Positions 49,501 through 62,322 of a DNA stretch of 64,000 bases are shown one piece after another. The notes under the pieces are model-generated. The model made no database searches, had not been told where the DNA came from, and was given only the letters and a program-made list of their open reading frames with translations. Each line of letters starts with the position of its first letter. Position 1 is the stretch's first letter. The stretch comes from Fragum whitleyi (lineage: Eukaryota > Mollusca > Bivalvia > Cardiida > Cardiidae), in the NCBI GenBank assembly GCA_948146395.1, contig OX411549.1:25174655-25238654 (forward strand), given 5' to 3'. A program made the position numbers and the translations under genes.

Positions 49501-50486
49501 TCAAGGACTTAAAAAACAGGAGAGAGACTCACTATACGCTTAAGCTTTCATTGCGATTGAACTGACTTGAGATTTGTCCAATAGTCTAGAGGGCCTGGAA
49601 AATGGCTCAGTGAACATAAGTGCATTGTCATTTGTTCAATGGACAAAAGACGCTGGAAAACCACTCAGTAGAGATAAGGGCCTTGGCATATTTTCAATAG
49701 ACAATGGAGCCTTGAAAATGATTAAGTGATCATGAGGTACTAGAAATGAATTGGATGAACAAAAAAATCCGGAAAATGGTGCAGTAGTATCAAGGGATTT
49801 GACATTTGTGGAAAAGACTTAAGAAGCTGGGAAAATGGTTCACATGAGGGGCTTGACATTTGTTCAACAGACAAGAGAGCATGGAAAGTAGGTCAGTGGG
49901 TAAAAGGAAGTTAACAATTGTTCAATAGAAATATAACCTTCAAATAGATTCAGAAGAAATATAACCATCAAATAGATTCAGAAGAAAAAAAGGACTTGGT
50001 AATTCATCAAAAGACAATAAAACCTTCAAAAAGATTCAGAAGATAAAGGACTTGACAATGGTTCAAAAGTCAAGAGAGCCTGAAGAATGGTCAGTGGATA
50101 TAAGGGCTCAACATTGGTCAAAAAGTCGAATGCCTGAAAATTGGTTCAGTGGTCATAATTTATTGTCTTTGATTCAATGTTCAAGAGGGGCTGAAAAACA
50201 GTTCAGTGGAAATTGTCAGATATTTTGCAATTAACTGATTTTACATACTCACAGTGATAGATATTCGGGACTTTGCATTTGTTTAATGGGCAATAATGCC
50301 TGGAAAATGGTCCAATTGACATTAGGTACTTGTCATTTGTTCTAACAAAGGAGAGTCTGTAAATGGTTTAGGGGACATAAGGGACTTGACCATTGTTCAA
50401 TAGTCAAAGGAACCTAGAAATGGTTCAGTGGACAAAATGGACTAGATTAAAACTTTCAACAAGAGTCTGGATTCATTGGACATTGA

Positions 50487-50684
50487 ATATCCTTTCCGAC
50501 GTTTGTCTTTCACCAATGGGTAGATAATCGTAAACCTATGTGAAATAGCAGTCGGAGGCTAGGAAAGGGTGTAATGGTAGTACAGGTGAAAGAAATACCA
50601 GGAATCCATAGTTAGGTGCTCTGGCCGCCGCGATATAACTGCAAGATTGTTGAAAGCGGCATTAAACCCATTCAAACAAACAAA
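50487..50684 (+). mobile_element. 5'-truncated SINE with 14-bp target duplication
   Basis: TCATTGGACATTGA flanks the insert on both sides (50473-50486 and 50685-50698). The body matches the central and 3' part of the SINE at 45243 and ends GAAAGCGGCATTAAACCC with a CAAA-rich tail. The tRNA-like head is absent. Confidence 0.88.
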
Positions 50685-51387
50685 TCATTGGACATTGACT
50701 TTTAAACTTGACCCTTGTTCAATTGACAAGACCCTTGAACATGCTTCATTTGATATTTGGGCCTTGGCATTGTTACATGAACGTGTAGGCCATTCTGTCA
50801 ATACAATTATTTTTCCAGCCTTAACTTTTATTGAATGTTAATGATAAACATTTGTCTTCTGAGCTTTGAGGGCTTAAAGGCTTGTTCTATTTTCAGGAAT
50901 ACCTTGATAAATTAAAAACTTGTTTGATTTTTAAAAGAGTTTGGAAATTGTTATGTTTTCATGTGGAAAATATATCAAGACTTAGTGGGTGCATTGGCAT
51001 ATGTTCAATAAATTTTTGGCTGTGGACCTTTGTCCAATGCACTTGAAAGCCTGGCTACCTTTTCATCGATTAATAGTCATGGACCCATGAAAAAAGAACA
51101 TTAGGGATTGGAAACTTGTCCACAAGTTACAACGATCTTAATGCTTGTTTCACAGACATGAAGGTATGGTCACTTGTAAAATAAAATGTGGTGTTTATCT
51201 CATTTTAGTTTTGGATCATTGCTCAGATAATTCTCAAATTGGCATGCTAATCACAAGACACTAACATTTAAAAAAAGGGATCCTGAAAATGGTTCAGTAG
51301 ACATAAGGGACTTGACATTTGTTTAACAGACAAAAGGGCCTGGAAAATGGTTAAGTGGACATAAGGGATTTGACATTTGTTCAAAAG

Positions 51388-52636
51388 TAGGGATGGGAAC
51401 GAATAGCAAAATTCATATTCGAATATTCGTTTTGAATATTCGAATATATTCGAATATTCGTTTTGGCTACTTACAAATTGAATATCCGAGTATTGTTTTT
51501 ACCCGATTATTATTCCTTTTCTTGTTCGAGGTTACTTTAACTTGTACAGATTATGAATATTACGAAAAGAGATTCAATTTAACTTGAATCGGATTTCTCT
51601 GATTTTAATTTGCAGAAAAAAATGCTTAATAGAAATGAAATTAAAAAGTACTAAATTACGACGGCGCGATCCGAGACGCCATTGAATCTCCAAGTAGGGT
51701 TGCCTTGCGTTCCTCACACCTTGTGGAATGGTGAACTTATTTCGAGAATCCAATCACATCCAATTAAATTGGAATTATTTGTCTTGATTTGACTTTATAT
51801 TACCTTTTCATGTGACAATGAAACTTAGTACAGTGTAAAATGTGCGATCAAAAGTTCGTGAAACATAGTGATTCAAGCTTTGATTGCGATGTTTTTTGGC
51901 TTCGACAGAAGAGAACATTTATTTTGGAATTCGTTTTCCGAGACTTTACAATTTTATCATTTTTGGTGACATGTTCTAAAGTGTTGTAGGATAGATCAGA
52001 CACTCTTGAAACAAAATATTATATTAACTCGAATCCGAAAAATACGTCGAATACCCGATGGAAAATCAAAGCGTCATAACTACGACGTGACTTTTAGAAA
52101 CACAAATCGGTCGCCCATTGACGAATATTGCAAATCTTCATGGTTGTGCACTTGTCTTATTGCCGGCGAAGAGACAATAATCTATTTTTCTTTGAAATCG
52201 AGTCAAGAGAAAATTGATATAACAAAAGCCGCGCGGCCTATGGTTTATGGTTTCAAATACATTTCGTTCGACGTAACGTCAATCGTTTTGACGTATCCGA
52301 AAATTTGCATATAGATTTCAACTCTCCAAAGGTGTTATATTAACACATTTATACATTGGTCGATGTTTCATGGACATACTGCTGATAAACAGATATGCAA
52401 CCTGTCATAATTATTGATTTTCCTTGTACCTTTTTGACACTTATATACATACGATTGAAAATGATGTGAGAAAATCGTTTCAATATTGAGAAATTACTTC
52501 CCACTTCTTTTACAGATATAAAGGCAAATGCTCAAATTCAGTCACATGAAAACGAATATTCGTATTCGAAAATCGTATTCGAATATTCGCGGGAAAAACG
52601 AATATTCGAATATTCGGATATTCGTTCCCATCCCTA
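51388..52636. mobile_element. hAT-type non-autonomous element, 1249 bp
   Basis: TAGGGATGGGAACGAAT at 51388-51404 is the exact reverse complement of 52620-52636. TTCAAAAG flanks both sides (51380-51387 and 52637-52644), an 8-bp target-site duplication diagnostic of hAT. AT-rich GAATATTCG repeats lie near both ends. A 102-codon open frame at 52006-52314 shows no transposase motif. The insert interrupts a minisatellite dimer in the first higher-order unit. Confidence 0.93.
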
Positions 52637-54110
52637 TTCAAAAGACAAGAAAGCCTAGAAAATGATTCAGTACACATGAGGGACTTGACATTTCTTCAAT
52701 AGACAATAAACCTGAATAAATGGTCCACATTAACAACTTGATATTTGTTCAATAGACAAGAGAGCCTGGAAAAAAGTTCAGTGGGTACTAGGGACTTGAT
52801 AGTTTTTAATATAGACAATAGAACCTGGAAAATGTTTCAGAATGTAAAACTATCTTGACATTTGTTCAAAAATCAAGAAAGCCTGGAAGATGGTTTAGTA
52901 GAACAAGGGACTTGACATTTGTCCAATATACTTAAGGCCTGAAAAAAGGGTTCATTGGACAAAGGAGACTCAACTTTTGTCAACAGTCAAGAGGGCCCTT
53001 TAATGGTTCAGTGGTCATAATTACTTTACTTTAGGTAAATGGTCAAGAGAGTCTGTAAATGGTTCAGAGGATATTAGGGACTTGACATTTTCCAATAGAC
53101 ATTAGTACCTGGAAAATGGTTCAGTAGATATAAAGGTTTTGATTTTTTTTTTAAATGACAAGAGAACCTGTAAAATTGTTCAATAAATATAAGGGCTTAG
53201 CATTTGTTAAATGGGCAAAAATGCCCTGAAATGGTGAAGTTGACATCAAGTATTTGTCATATGTTCTATGGACAAGAGGGTCTGTAAATGATTCAGGAGA
53301 CATAAGGGACTTGACCTTTGTTCAATAGAGAAAGAAACCTAGAAATGGTTCAGTAGAAAAAATGGACTTGATTAAAACTTTCATCAAGAGCCTAGATACT
53401 TATTCATGTGTTATTACATTTGGATCTTCAGGCTTGTTCAATTGACATGACCCTTGAACATGCTTTATTTGATATTTGGGCTTTGACATTGTTCCATGAA
53501 CATGGGGGCCATTCAGTCAAAAGAATTATTTTGCCAGTCTGAACTTTTGTTGAATGTAAATGATAAACAGTTGACTTCTGAACTATGACAACTTAAAGGC
53601 TTGTTCTATTTTCAGGAAAACCTTGATAATAAGTTAGTTTACATGTCAGATGAAACAATGGTTTAATGGATTTATAAGCCTGGACACTTGTGTAATGGAC
53701 TAGGGCACTGGCACTAGTCCAATTGACTTGATAACTTGAAAACTTGTATAAATTTTAAAAGAGTCTTGGAAATTGTTCAGTTGTCATGTGGGAAACATAC
53801 CAAAGACTCAGTGGGTGCATTGGCACATGTTCAATGAATTTTTGGCTGTGGACCTTTGTCCAATGCACTTGAAAGCCTGGCCACCTTTTCATTGACAAAT
53901 AGTCATGGACCCATGAAAAATGGACATGAGGGATTAGAAACTTGTCCAAAGGTTGCAAAGATCTTAATGCTTGTTTCACAGACATGAAGGCATGGTCACA
54001 TGTAAAATAAAATGTGTTTCTTCACATTTTAGATTTGGATCAGTGCTCAGACAATTCTCAAATACGTGTGCTAATCACAAGACACTTACATTTCAGAAGA
54101 AGAGATCCTG

Positions 54111-54155
54111 ATTGATGGATTGAAATGAGTTTAACGCCCCTTTCAACATTATTTT
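54111..54155 (-). mobile_element. 45-bp SINE tail insertion, inverted, with target duplication
   Basis: The minus strand reads AATGTTGAAAGGGGCGTTAAA, cf. the SINE 3' end. AGAAGAGATCCTG occurs on both sides (54098-54110 and 54156-54168). Other higher-order units show one uninterrupted AGAAGAGATCCTGAAAA. The same insertion recurs at about 55844-55886 but there the right-hand duplication is lost. Confidence 0.85.
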
Positions 54156-54506
54156 AGAAGAGATCCTGAAAAATGGTTCAGTAGACATAAGGGACTTGAC
54201 ATTTGTTTAATAGACAAAAGAACCTGGAAAATGATTATGTGGACATAGGGGATTTGACATTTGTTCAAAAGCCAAGAGAGCCTGAAAATGGTTCAGTTCA
54301 CATGAGGGACTAGACATTTCTTCAATAGACAATAAACCTGAAAAAATGGTCCATATAAGCAACTTGAATGTTGTTCAATAGACTAAAAAGCCTGGAAAAT
54401 GGTTCAGTGGATACTAGGGACTTGATAGGTGTTTGATAGACAATAGAACCTGGAAAATGGTTCAGAATGTAAAACTATCTTGACATTTGTTCAAAAATCA
54501 AGAAAG

Positions 54507-54601
54507 AATGTGATGATAGTACTGGTGTGAGAAATACCAGGAATCCATTGTTGGGTGCTTCAGCCAACGGGTAAAACTCCATTCAATCAATACAATCAAA
54601 C
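54507..54601 (+). mobile_element. SINE 3' part, filled site 1
   Basis: AAAAATCAAGAAAG lies at 54493-54506 and again at 54602-54615. The insert contains GAAATACCAGGAATCCATTG and ends ATTCAATCAATACAATCAAAC. An internal deletion removes the TATAACTGAAATAATG section kept at the two sister sites. Confidence 0.88.
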
Positions 54602-55843
54602 AAAAATCAAGAAAGCCTGGAAGATGGTTAAGTGGACAGAAAGGCTTTGACATTTGTCCAATATACTTAACGGCCTTAAAAAGGGTTCATTGGACCAAAG
54701 AGATTCAACTTTTGTCAAGAGTCAAAAGGGCCCTTTAATGGTTCAATGGTCATAATTACTTGACTTTAAGTAAATGATCAAGAGAGCCTGTACATGGTTC
54801 AGTGGATATAAGGGACTTGACATTTACCAATAGACATTAGTACCTGGAAAATGGTTCAGCAGATTTAAAGGACTTGATATTTGTCCAAATGACAAGAGAA
54901 GCTTTAAAATGGTTCAGTAGATATAAGGGCTTGGCATTTGTTAAATGGGCAAAAATGCCCTGAAATGGTAGAGTTGACATAGAGTATTTGTCATATGTTC
55001 TATGGACAAGAGGGTCTGTAAATGATTCAGGAGACATAAGGGACTTGACCTTTGTTCATTAGCGAAAGAAACCTAGAAATGGTTCAGTGGACATAAGGGA
55101 CCAAATTAAACTTTCAACAAGAGCCTAGATACTTATTCATGTGACATTACATTTGGATCTTCAGGCTTGTTCAATAGACAATACTCTTGAACATGCTTCA
55201 TTTGATATTTGGGCCTTGACATTGTTCTATGAACAGGGGGGCCATTCAGTCAATAGAATTATTTTGCCAGTCAGAACTTTTGTTGAATGTAAATGATAAA
55301 CATTTATCTTCTGAACTATGACAACTTAAAGGCTTGTTCTATTTTCAGGAATACCTTGATAATCAGTAAGTCTTCATGTCAGATGAAACAATGGTTTAAT
55401 GGATTTAAAAGCCTGGACACTCGTCTAATGGACTAGGGCACTTGCACTAGTCCAATAGACTTGATAAATTGAAAACTTGTTTAAATTTTAAAAGAGTCTT
55501 GGAAATTGTTCAGTTGTCATGTGGGAAACATACCAAAGACTCAGTGGGTGCAATGACACATGTTCAATGAATTTTTGGCTGTGGACCTTTGTCCAATGCA
55601 ATGGAAAGCCTCGCCATCTTTTCATTGACAAATAGTCATGGACCCATGAAAAATGGACATGAGGGATTGGTAACTTGTCCAAAGGTTACAAAGATCTTAA
55701 TGCTTGTTTCACAGATATGAAGGCATGGTCACATGTAAAATAAAATGTGCTTCTTCATATTTTAGATTTGGATCAGTGCTCAGCCAATTCTCAAATTGGC
55801 ATGCTAATCACAAGACACTAACATTTCAAAAGAAGAGATCCTG

Positions 55844-55886
55844 ATGGATGGATTGAAAGAGTTTAAGGCCGCTTTCAACATTGTTT
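55844..55886 (-). mobile_element. Second copy of the inverted SINE tail, at a recombination junction
   Basis: After AGAAGAGATCCTG the insert (ATGGATGGATTGAAAGAG..GGCCGCTTTCAACATTGTT) runs directly into TAATTTTTAAAAGAGTCTGG. That is a position about 400 bp earlier in the unit, so 55886-56160 repeats the content of ~55480-55800. The missing right-hand target duplication and the step back mark an unequal exchange. Confidence 0.75.
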
Positions 55887-56756
55887 AATTTTTAAAAGAG
55901 TCTGGGAAATTGTTCAGTTGTCATGAGGGTGGACCTTTGTCCAATGCACTTGAAAGCCTCGCCACCTTTTCATTGACAAATAGTCATGGACCCATAAAAA
56001 ATGGACATGAGGGATTGGAAACTTTTCCACAGGTTACAAAGATCTTAATGCTTGTTTGACAGACATGAAGGCATGGTCACTTGTAAAATAAAATGTGCTT
56101 CTTCATATTTTAGTTTTGGATCAGTGCTCAGACAATTCTCAAATTGGCATGCTATTCACAAGACACTTACATTTCAAAAGAAGAGATCCTGAAAAATGGT
56201 TCAGTAGACATAAGGGACTTGACATTTGTTTTATAGACAAAAGAGCCTGGAAAAATGGTCAAGTGGACATAAGGGATTTGACATTTGTTCAAAAGACAAG
56301 AGAGCCTGAAAATGGTTCAGTTCACATGAGGGAGTTGACATTTGTTCAATAGACAATAAATCTGAAAAAACGGTCCATATAAGCCACTTGACATTTGTTC
56401 AATAGACAAAAGAGCCTGGAAAATGGTTCAGTGGATACTAGGGGCTTGATACTTGTTTGATAGACAATAGAACCAAGAAAATGGTTCAGAATGTAAATCT
56501 ATCTTGACATTTGTTCAAAAAACAAGAGAGCCTGAAAATGATTCAGTACACATGAGGGACTTGACATTTCTTCAATAGAAATAAAACAAGAAAAAAAGGT
56601 CCATATGAGCAACTTGACATTTGTTAAACAGACAAGAGAGCCTGGAAAATGGTTCAGTGGATACTAGGGACATGATAGGTGTTTGATAGACAATAGAACC
56701 TGGAAAATGGTCAAGAATGTAAAACTATCTTGACGTTTGTTCAAAAATCAAGAAAG

Positions 56757-56880
56757 GATGTGATGATAGTACTGAAGTGAGAAATACCAGGAACACATTG
56801 TTAGGTGCTTCAGCCACCACGGTATAACTGAAATAATGTTGAAAGCGACATAAAACTCCATTCACTTAATACAACCAATC
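56757..56880 (+). mobile_element. SINE 3' part, filled site 2
   Basis: AAAAATCAAGAAAG at 56743-56756 and AAAAATGAAGAAAG at 56881-56894 flank the insert, the same target as at 54507. The body includes GCCACCACGGTATAACTG, AATAATGTTGAAAGCGAC and a TAATACAACCAATC tail. Confidence 0.88.
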
Positions 56881-57214
56881 AAAAATGAAGAAAGCCTTGA
56901 AGATGGTTTTGAACAAGGGACTTGACATTTGTCCAATTTACTAAAGGGCCTGAAAAACAGTTCATTGGACCTAGGAGACTCAACTTTTGTCAATAGCCAA
57001 GAGGGTCCTTTAATTGTTCAGTGGTCATAATTACTTGACTTTAAGTAAATGGTCAAGAGAGCCTGTAAATTGTTCAGTGGATATAAGGGACTTGACATGT
57101 ACCAATAGACAATAGTACCTGTAAAATGGTTCAGTAGATATAAAGGACTTGATATCTGTTCAAATGACAAGGGAAGGTGTAAAATGGCTCAGTTGATATA
57201 AGGGCTTGGCATTT

Positions 57215-57291
57215 CGAGGGTTTGGTGCAAGACTGAAGTAAGTGTATATACATTGTATATACACTTACTACAGTCTTGCACTGAACCCACG
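57215..57291. repeat. 77-bp near-perfect palindrome with ATTT target duplication
   Basis: Arms 57215-57252 and 57254-57291 match at 34 of 38 positions around a single T. The left arm begins CGAGGGTTTGGTGCAAGACT and ends AGTGTATATACA. ATTT precedes (57211-57214) and follows (57292-57295) the insert. The other higher-order units read GGCATTTGTTAAATGGG without it. Confidence 0.92.
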
Positions 57292-60200
57292 ATTTGTTAA
57301 ATGGGAAAAAATGCCCTGAAATGGTGAAGTTGACATAAAGGATTTGTCATTTGTTCTATGGACAAGAGGGTCTGTAAATGATTCAGGAGACATAAGGGAC
57401 TTGACCATTGTTCTAAAGCTAAAGAAACCTAGAAATGGTTCAGCAGCCAAAATGGACTAGATTAAAACTTTCAACAAGAGCCTAGATACTTATTCATGTG
57501 ACATAATATTTGGAACTTGAGGCTTGTTCAAAAGACGTGACCCTTGAACACGCTTCATTTGATATTTGGGCCTTGACATTGTTCCATGAACAGGGGGGCC
57601 ATTGCACCAAAAGAATTATTTTGCCAGTCAGAACTTTTGTTGAATGTAAATGAAAAACATTTGTCTTCTGGACTATGAGGACTTAAAGGCGTGTTCTATT
57701 TTCAGGAATACCTTGATAATTAGTTAGTCTACATGTCAGATGAAACAATGGCTTAATGGATTTAAAAGCCTGGACACTTGTCTAAAGGACTAGGGCACTG
57801 GCACTAGTCTAATCAACTTGATAAATTGAAAACTTGTATAAATTTTAAAAGAGTTTGGGAAATTGTTCAGTTGTCATGTGGAAAACATACCAAAGACTCA
57901 GTGGGTGCATTGGCACATGTTCAATGAATTTTTGGCTGTGGACCTTTGTCCAATGCACTTGAAAGCCTGGCCACCCTTTCATTGACAAATAGTCATGGAC
58001 CCATGAAAAATGGACATGAGGGATTGGAAACTTGTCCAAAGGTTACAAAGATCGTAATGCTTGTTTCACAGACATGAAGGCATGGTCACATGTAAAATAA
58101 AATGTGCTTCTTCACATTTTAGTTTTGGATATGGGCTCAGACAATTCTCAAATAAGCATGCTTTTCACAAGACACTTGCATTTCAAAAGAAAAGATCCTG
58201 AAAAATGGTTCAGCAGACATAAGGGAATTGACATTTATTTAACAGACAAAAGAGCCTGAAAAATGGTTAAGTGGACATAAGGTATTTGACATTTGTTCAA
58301 AAGACAAGAGAGCCTGAAAATGGTTCAGTTCACATGAGGGACTTGACATTTCTTCAATAGAAATAAACCTGAAAACACGGTCCATATAAGCAACTTGACA
58401 TTCGTTCAATAAACAAGTGAGCCTGGAAAATGGTTCAGTGGATACTAGTTGATAGTTGTTTGATAGACAATAAAACCTGGAAAATGTTTCAGAATGTAAA
58501 ACATATTAACATTTGTTCATAAATCTAGAAAGCCTGAAAGATGGTTTAGTAGAACAAGGGACTTGACATTTGTCCAAAATATTCTTAAGGGTATGAAAAA
58601 TGGTTCAGTGGACCTAGGAGACTCAACTTTAATCAATAGTCTAGAGGGCCCTCAAATGTTTCAGTTGTCATAAATTCTTAACTTTAATTTAATGATCAAG
58701 AGAGTCTGTAAATAGGTAAGTGGATATACGGGACTTGACATTTACCAATAGACAATATTACCTGGAAAATGGTTCAGTAGATATAAAGGACTTGATATCT
58801 GTTCAAATGACAAGGGAAGGTGTAAAAGGGTTCAGTTGATATTAGGGCTTGCCATTTGTTAAATGGGCAAAAATGTCTTGAAATGGTGAAGTTGACATAA
58901 AGGATTTGTCATTTGTTCTATGGACAAGAGGGTCTGTAAATGATTCAGGAGACATAAGGGACTTGACCATTGTTCTAAAGCTAAAGAAACCTAGAAATGG
59001 TTCAGCAGACAAAATGGACTAGATTAAAACTTTCAACAAGAGCCTAGATACTTATTCATGTGACATAACATTTGGAACTGGAGGCTTGTTCAAAAGACAT
59101 GACCCTTGGACACACTTCATTTGATATTTGGGCTTTGACATTGTTCCATGAACAGGGGGGCCATTCCGCCAAAAGAATTATTTTGCCAGTCAGAACTTTT
59201 GTTGAATGTAAATGATAGAAATTTGTCTTCTGAACTATGAGGACTTAAAGGCGTGTTCTATTTTCAGGAATACCTTGATAATTAATTAGTCTACATGTCA
59301 GATGAGACAACTGCTTAATGGATATAAAAACCTGGACACTTGTATAATGGACTAGGGCACTGGCACTAGTCCAATATCCTTGATAAATTGAAAACTTGTT
59401 TAATTTTTAAAAGAGTCTGTGAAATTGTTCAGTTGTCATGTGGAAAACATACCAAAGACTCAGTGGGTGCATTGGCACATGTTCAATGAATTTTTGGCTG
59501 TGGACCTTTGTCCAATGCACTTGAAAGCCTGGCCACCTTTTCATTGACAAATAGTCATGGACCCATGAAAAAATGGACATGAGGGATTGGAAACTTGTCC
59601 ACAGGTTTAAAAAATCTTTATGCTTGTTTCACAGACATGAAGGCATGGTCACTTGTAAAATAAAATGTGCTTCTTCACATTTTAGTTTGGGATCAGTGCT
59701 CACACAATTTTCAAATTGGCATGCTATTCACAAGACGCTAACATTTCAAAAGAAGAATGGTTCAGTAGACATAAGGGACTTGACATTTGTTTAATAGACA
59801 AAAGAGCCTGGAAAAATGGTTAAGTGGACATTAGGGATTTGTCATTTGTTCAAAAGACAAGAGAGCCCGAAAATGATTCAGTTCACATGAGGGACTTGAC
59901 ATTTCTTCAATAGAAATAAACCTGAATAAATGGTCCACATTAACAACTTGATATTTGTTCAATAGACAAGAGAGCCCGAAAATGATTCAGTTCACATGAG
60001 GGACTTGACATTTCTTCAATAGACAATAAACCTGAAAAAAATGGCTCATAAAAAGCCACTTGATATTTGTTCAATAGACAAAAAGCCTAAAAATTGGTTC
60101 AGTGGATACTAGGGACTTGATAGTTGTTTGATAGACAATAGAACCTAGAAAATGTTTCAGAATGTAAAACTATCTTGACATTTGTTTAAAAGACAAGAGA

Positions 60201-62198
60201 GCCTGATAATGGTTCAGTACACATGAGGGACTTGACATTTCTTCAATAGAAATAAACCTAAAAAAAACGGTCCATATAAGCGACTTGACATTTGTTCAAT
60301 AGACAAGAGAGCATGCAAAATGGTTCATTGGATACTAGGAACTTGATGGTTGTTCGATAGACAATAGAACCTGGAAAAACATTTCAGAATGTAAAACTAT
60401 CTTGACATTTGTTCAAAAATCTAGAAAGCCTGGAAGATGGCTTAGTAGAACAAGGGACTTGACATTTGTCCAATGTACTAAAAGCCTGAAAAAGGGTTCA
60501 TTGGACCAAGGAGACTGAATTTTTGTCAAATGTCAAGAGGGCCCTTGATGGTTCAGTGGTCATAATTACATGACTTTAAGTAAATTGTCAATAGAGCCTG
60601 TAAATGGCTCAGTGGATATAAGGGACTTGACATTTAACAAAGGACAATATTACCTGAAAATGGTTCAGTAGATATAAAGGACTTGATATCTGTTCAAATG
60701 ACAAGAGAAGCTGTAAAATGATTCAGTAGATATAAGGGCTTGGCATTTGTTAAATGGGCAAAAATGCCCTGAAATGGTGAAGCTGACATAAAGGACTTTC
60801 ATATGTTCTATGGACAAGAGGGTCTGTAAATGATTCAGGAGACATAAGGGACTTGACCTTTGTTCATTAGCGAAAGAAACCTAGAAATGGTTCGGTGGAC
60901 ATAAGGGACTAGATTAAAGCTATCAACAAGAGCCTAGATGCTTATTAATGTGAAGTTACATTTGGAACTTGAGGCTTGTTCAATAGACATGACCCTTGAA
61001 CATGCTTCATTTGATATTTGGGCCTTGACATTGTTCCATGAACAGGGGGTCATTCAGTCAATAGAATTATTTTTCCACTCTGAACTTTTGTTGAATGTAA
61101 ATGATAAACATTTGTCTTCTGAACTATGAGGACTTAAAGGCTTGTCCTATCTTCAGGAATACCTTGATAATTAGTTAGTCTTCATGTCAGATGAAACAAT
61201 GGTTTAATGGATTTAAAAGCCTGGACACTTGTCTAAAGGCCTAGGGCACTGGCACTAGTCTAATTGACTTGATAAATTGAAAACTTGTTTAATTTTTAAA
61301 AGAGTCTTGAAAATTGTTAGTTGTCCTGTGGAAAACATATCAAAGACTCAGTGGGTGCATTGGCACATGTTCAATGAATTTTTGGCTGTGGACCTTTGTC
61401 CATTGCACTTGAAAGCCTGGCCACCTTTTCATTGATGAATAGTCATGGACCCATGAAAAAAGGATATGAGGGATTGGAAACTTGTCCACAGGTTAAAAAA
61501 ATCTTAATGCTTGTTTCACAGACATGAAGGCATGGTCACTTGTCAAATAAAATGTGCTTCTTCACATTTTAGTTTTGTATCAGTGCTCAGACAGTTCTCT
61601 AATTGGCATGCTATTCACAAGACACTTACATTTCAAAAGAAGAGATCCTTAAAAATGGTTCAGTAGACATTAGGGACTTGACATTTGTTTGAAAGACAAA
61701 AAAACCTGGAAAAAGGTTAAATGGGCATAAGGGATTTGACATTTGTTTAAGAGACAGAGAGCCTGAAAATGGTTCAGTACACTTGAGGGACTTGACATTT
61801 CTTCAATAGAAAGAGTCCATATAAGCAACTTGACATTTGTTCAATAGACAAAAGAGCCTGGAAAATGGTTCAGTGGAAACTAGGGACTTGATAGTTGTTT
61901 GATAGACAATAGAACCGGGAAAAATGGTTCGGAATGTAAAACTATCTTGACATTTGTTCAAAAGACAAAAGAGCCTGAAAATGGTTCTGTACACATGAGG
62001 GACTTGACATTTCTTTGATAGAAATAAACCTGAAAAATTTGTCCATATGAGCAACTTGACATTTGTTCAATGGACAAGAGAGCCTGGAAAATGGTTCATT
62101 GGATACTAGGGACTTGATGGTTGGTTGATAGACAATAGAACCTGGAGAATGGTTCAGAATATAAAACAATCTTGACATTTGTTCAAAAATCAAGAAAG

Positions 62199-62322
62199 GA
62201 TGTGATGATAGTACTCTTGTGAGAAATACCAGGAATCCATTGTTAGGTGCTTCAGCCACCGCGATATAACTGAAATAATGTTGAAAGCGGCATATAACTC
62301 CATTCAATTAATACAATCAATC
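62199..62322 (+). mobile_element. SINE 3' part, filled site 3
   Basis: AAAAATCAAGAAAG at 62185-62198 and 62323-62336 flanks the insert, the same target as 54507 and 56757. It includes GCCACCGCGATATAACTG and GAAAGCGGCATATAACTCC. Confidence 0.88.

Noticed and set aside
52006..52314. 102-codon ORF as a hAT transposase
   Set aside because: No hAT catalytic or dimerisation motif is visible. The 1249-bp element is better called non-autonomous.
53755..58039. Recurring 60-76-codon minus-strand frames in the minisatellite (53755-53985, 55488-55682, 57845-58039) with almost the same peptide
   Set aside because: They recur because the higher-order units recur. Start points and lengths vary, one unit alters the frame, and there is no domain, so a conserved gene is not supported.
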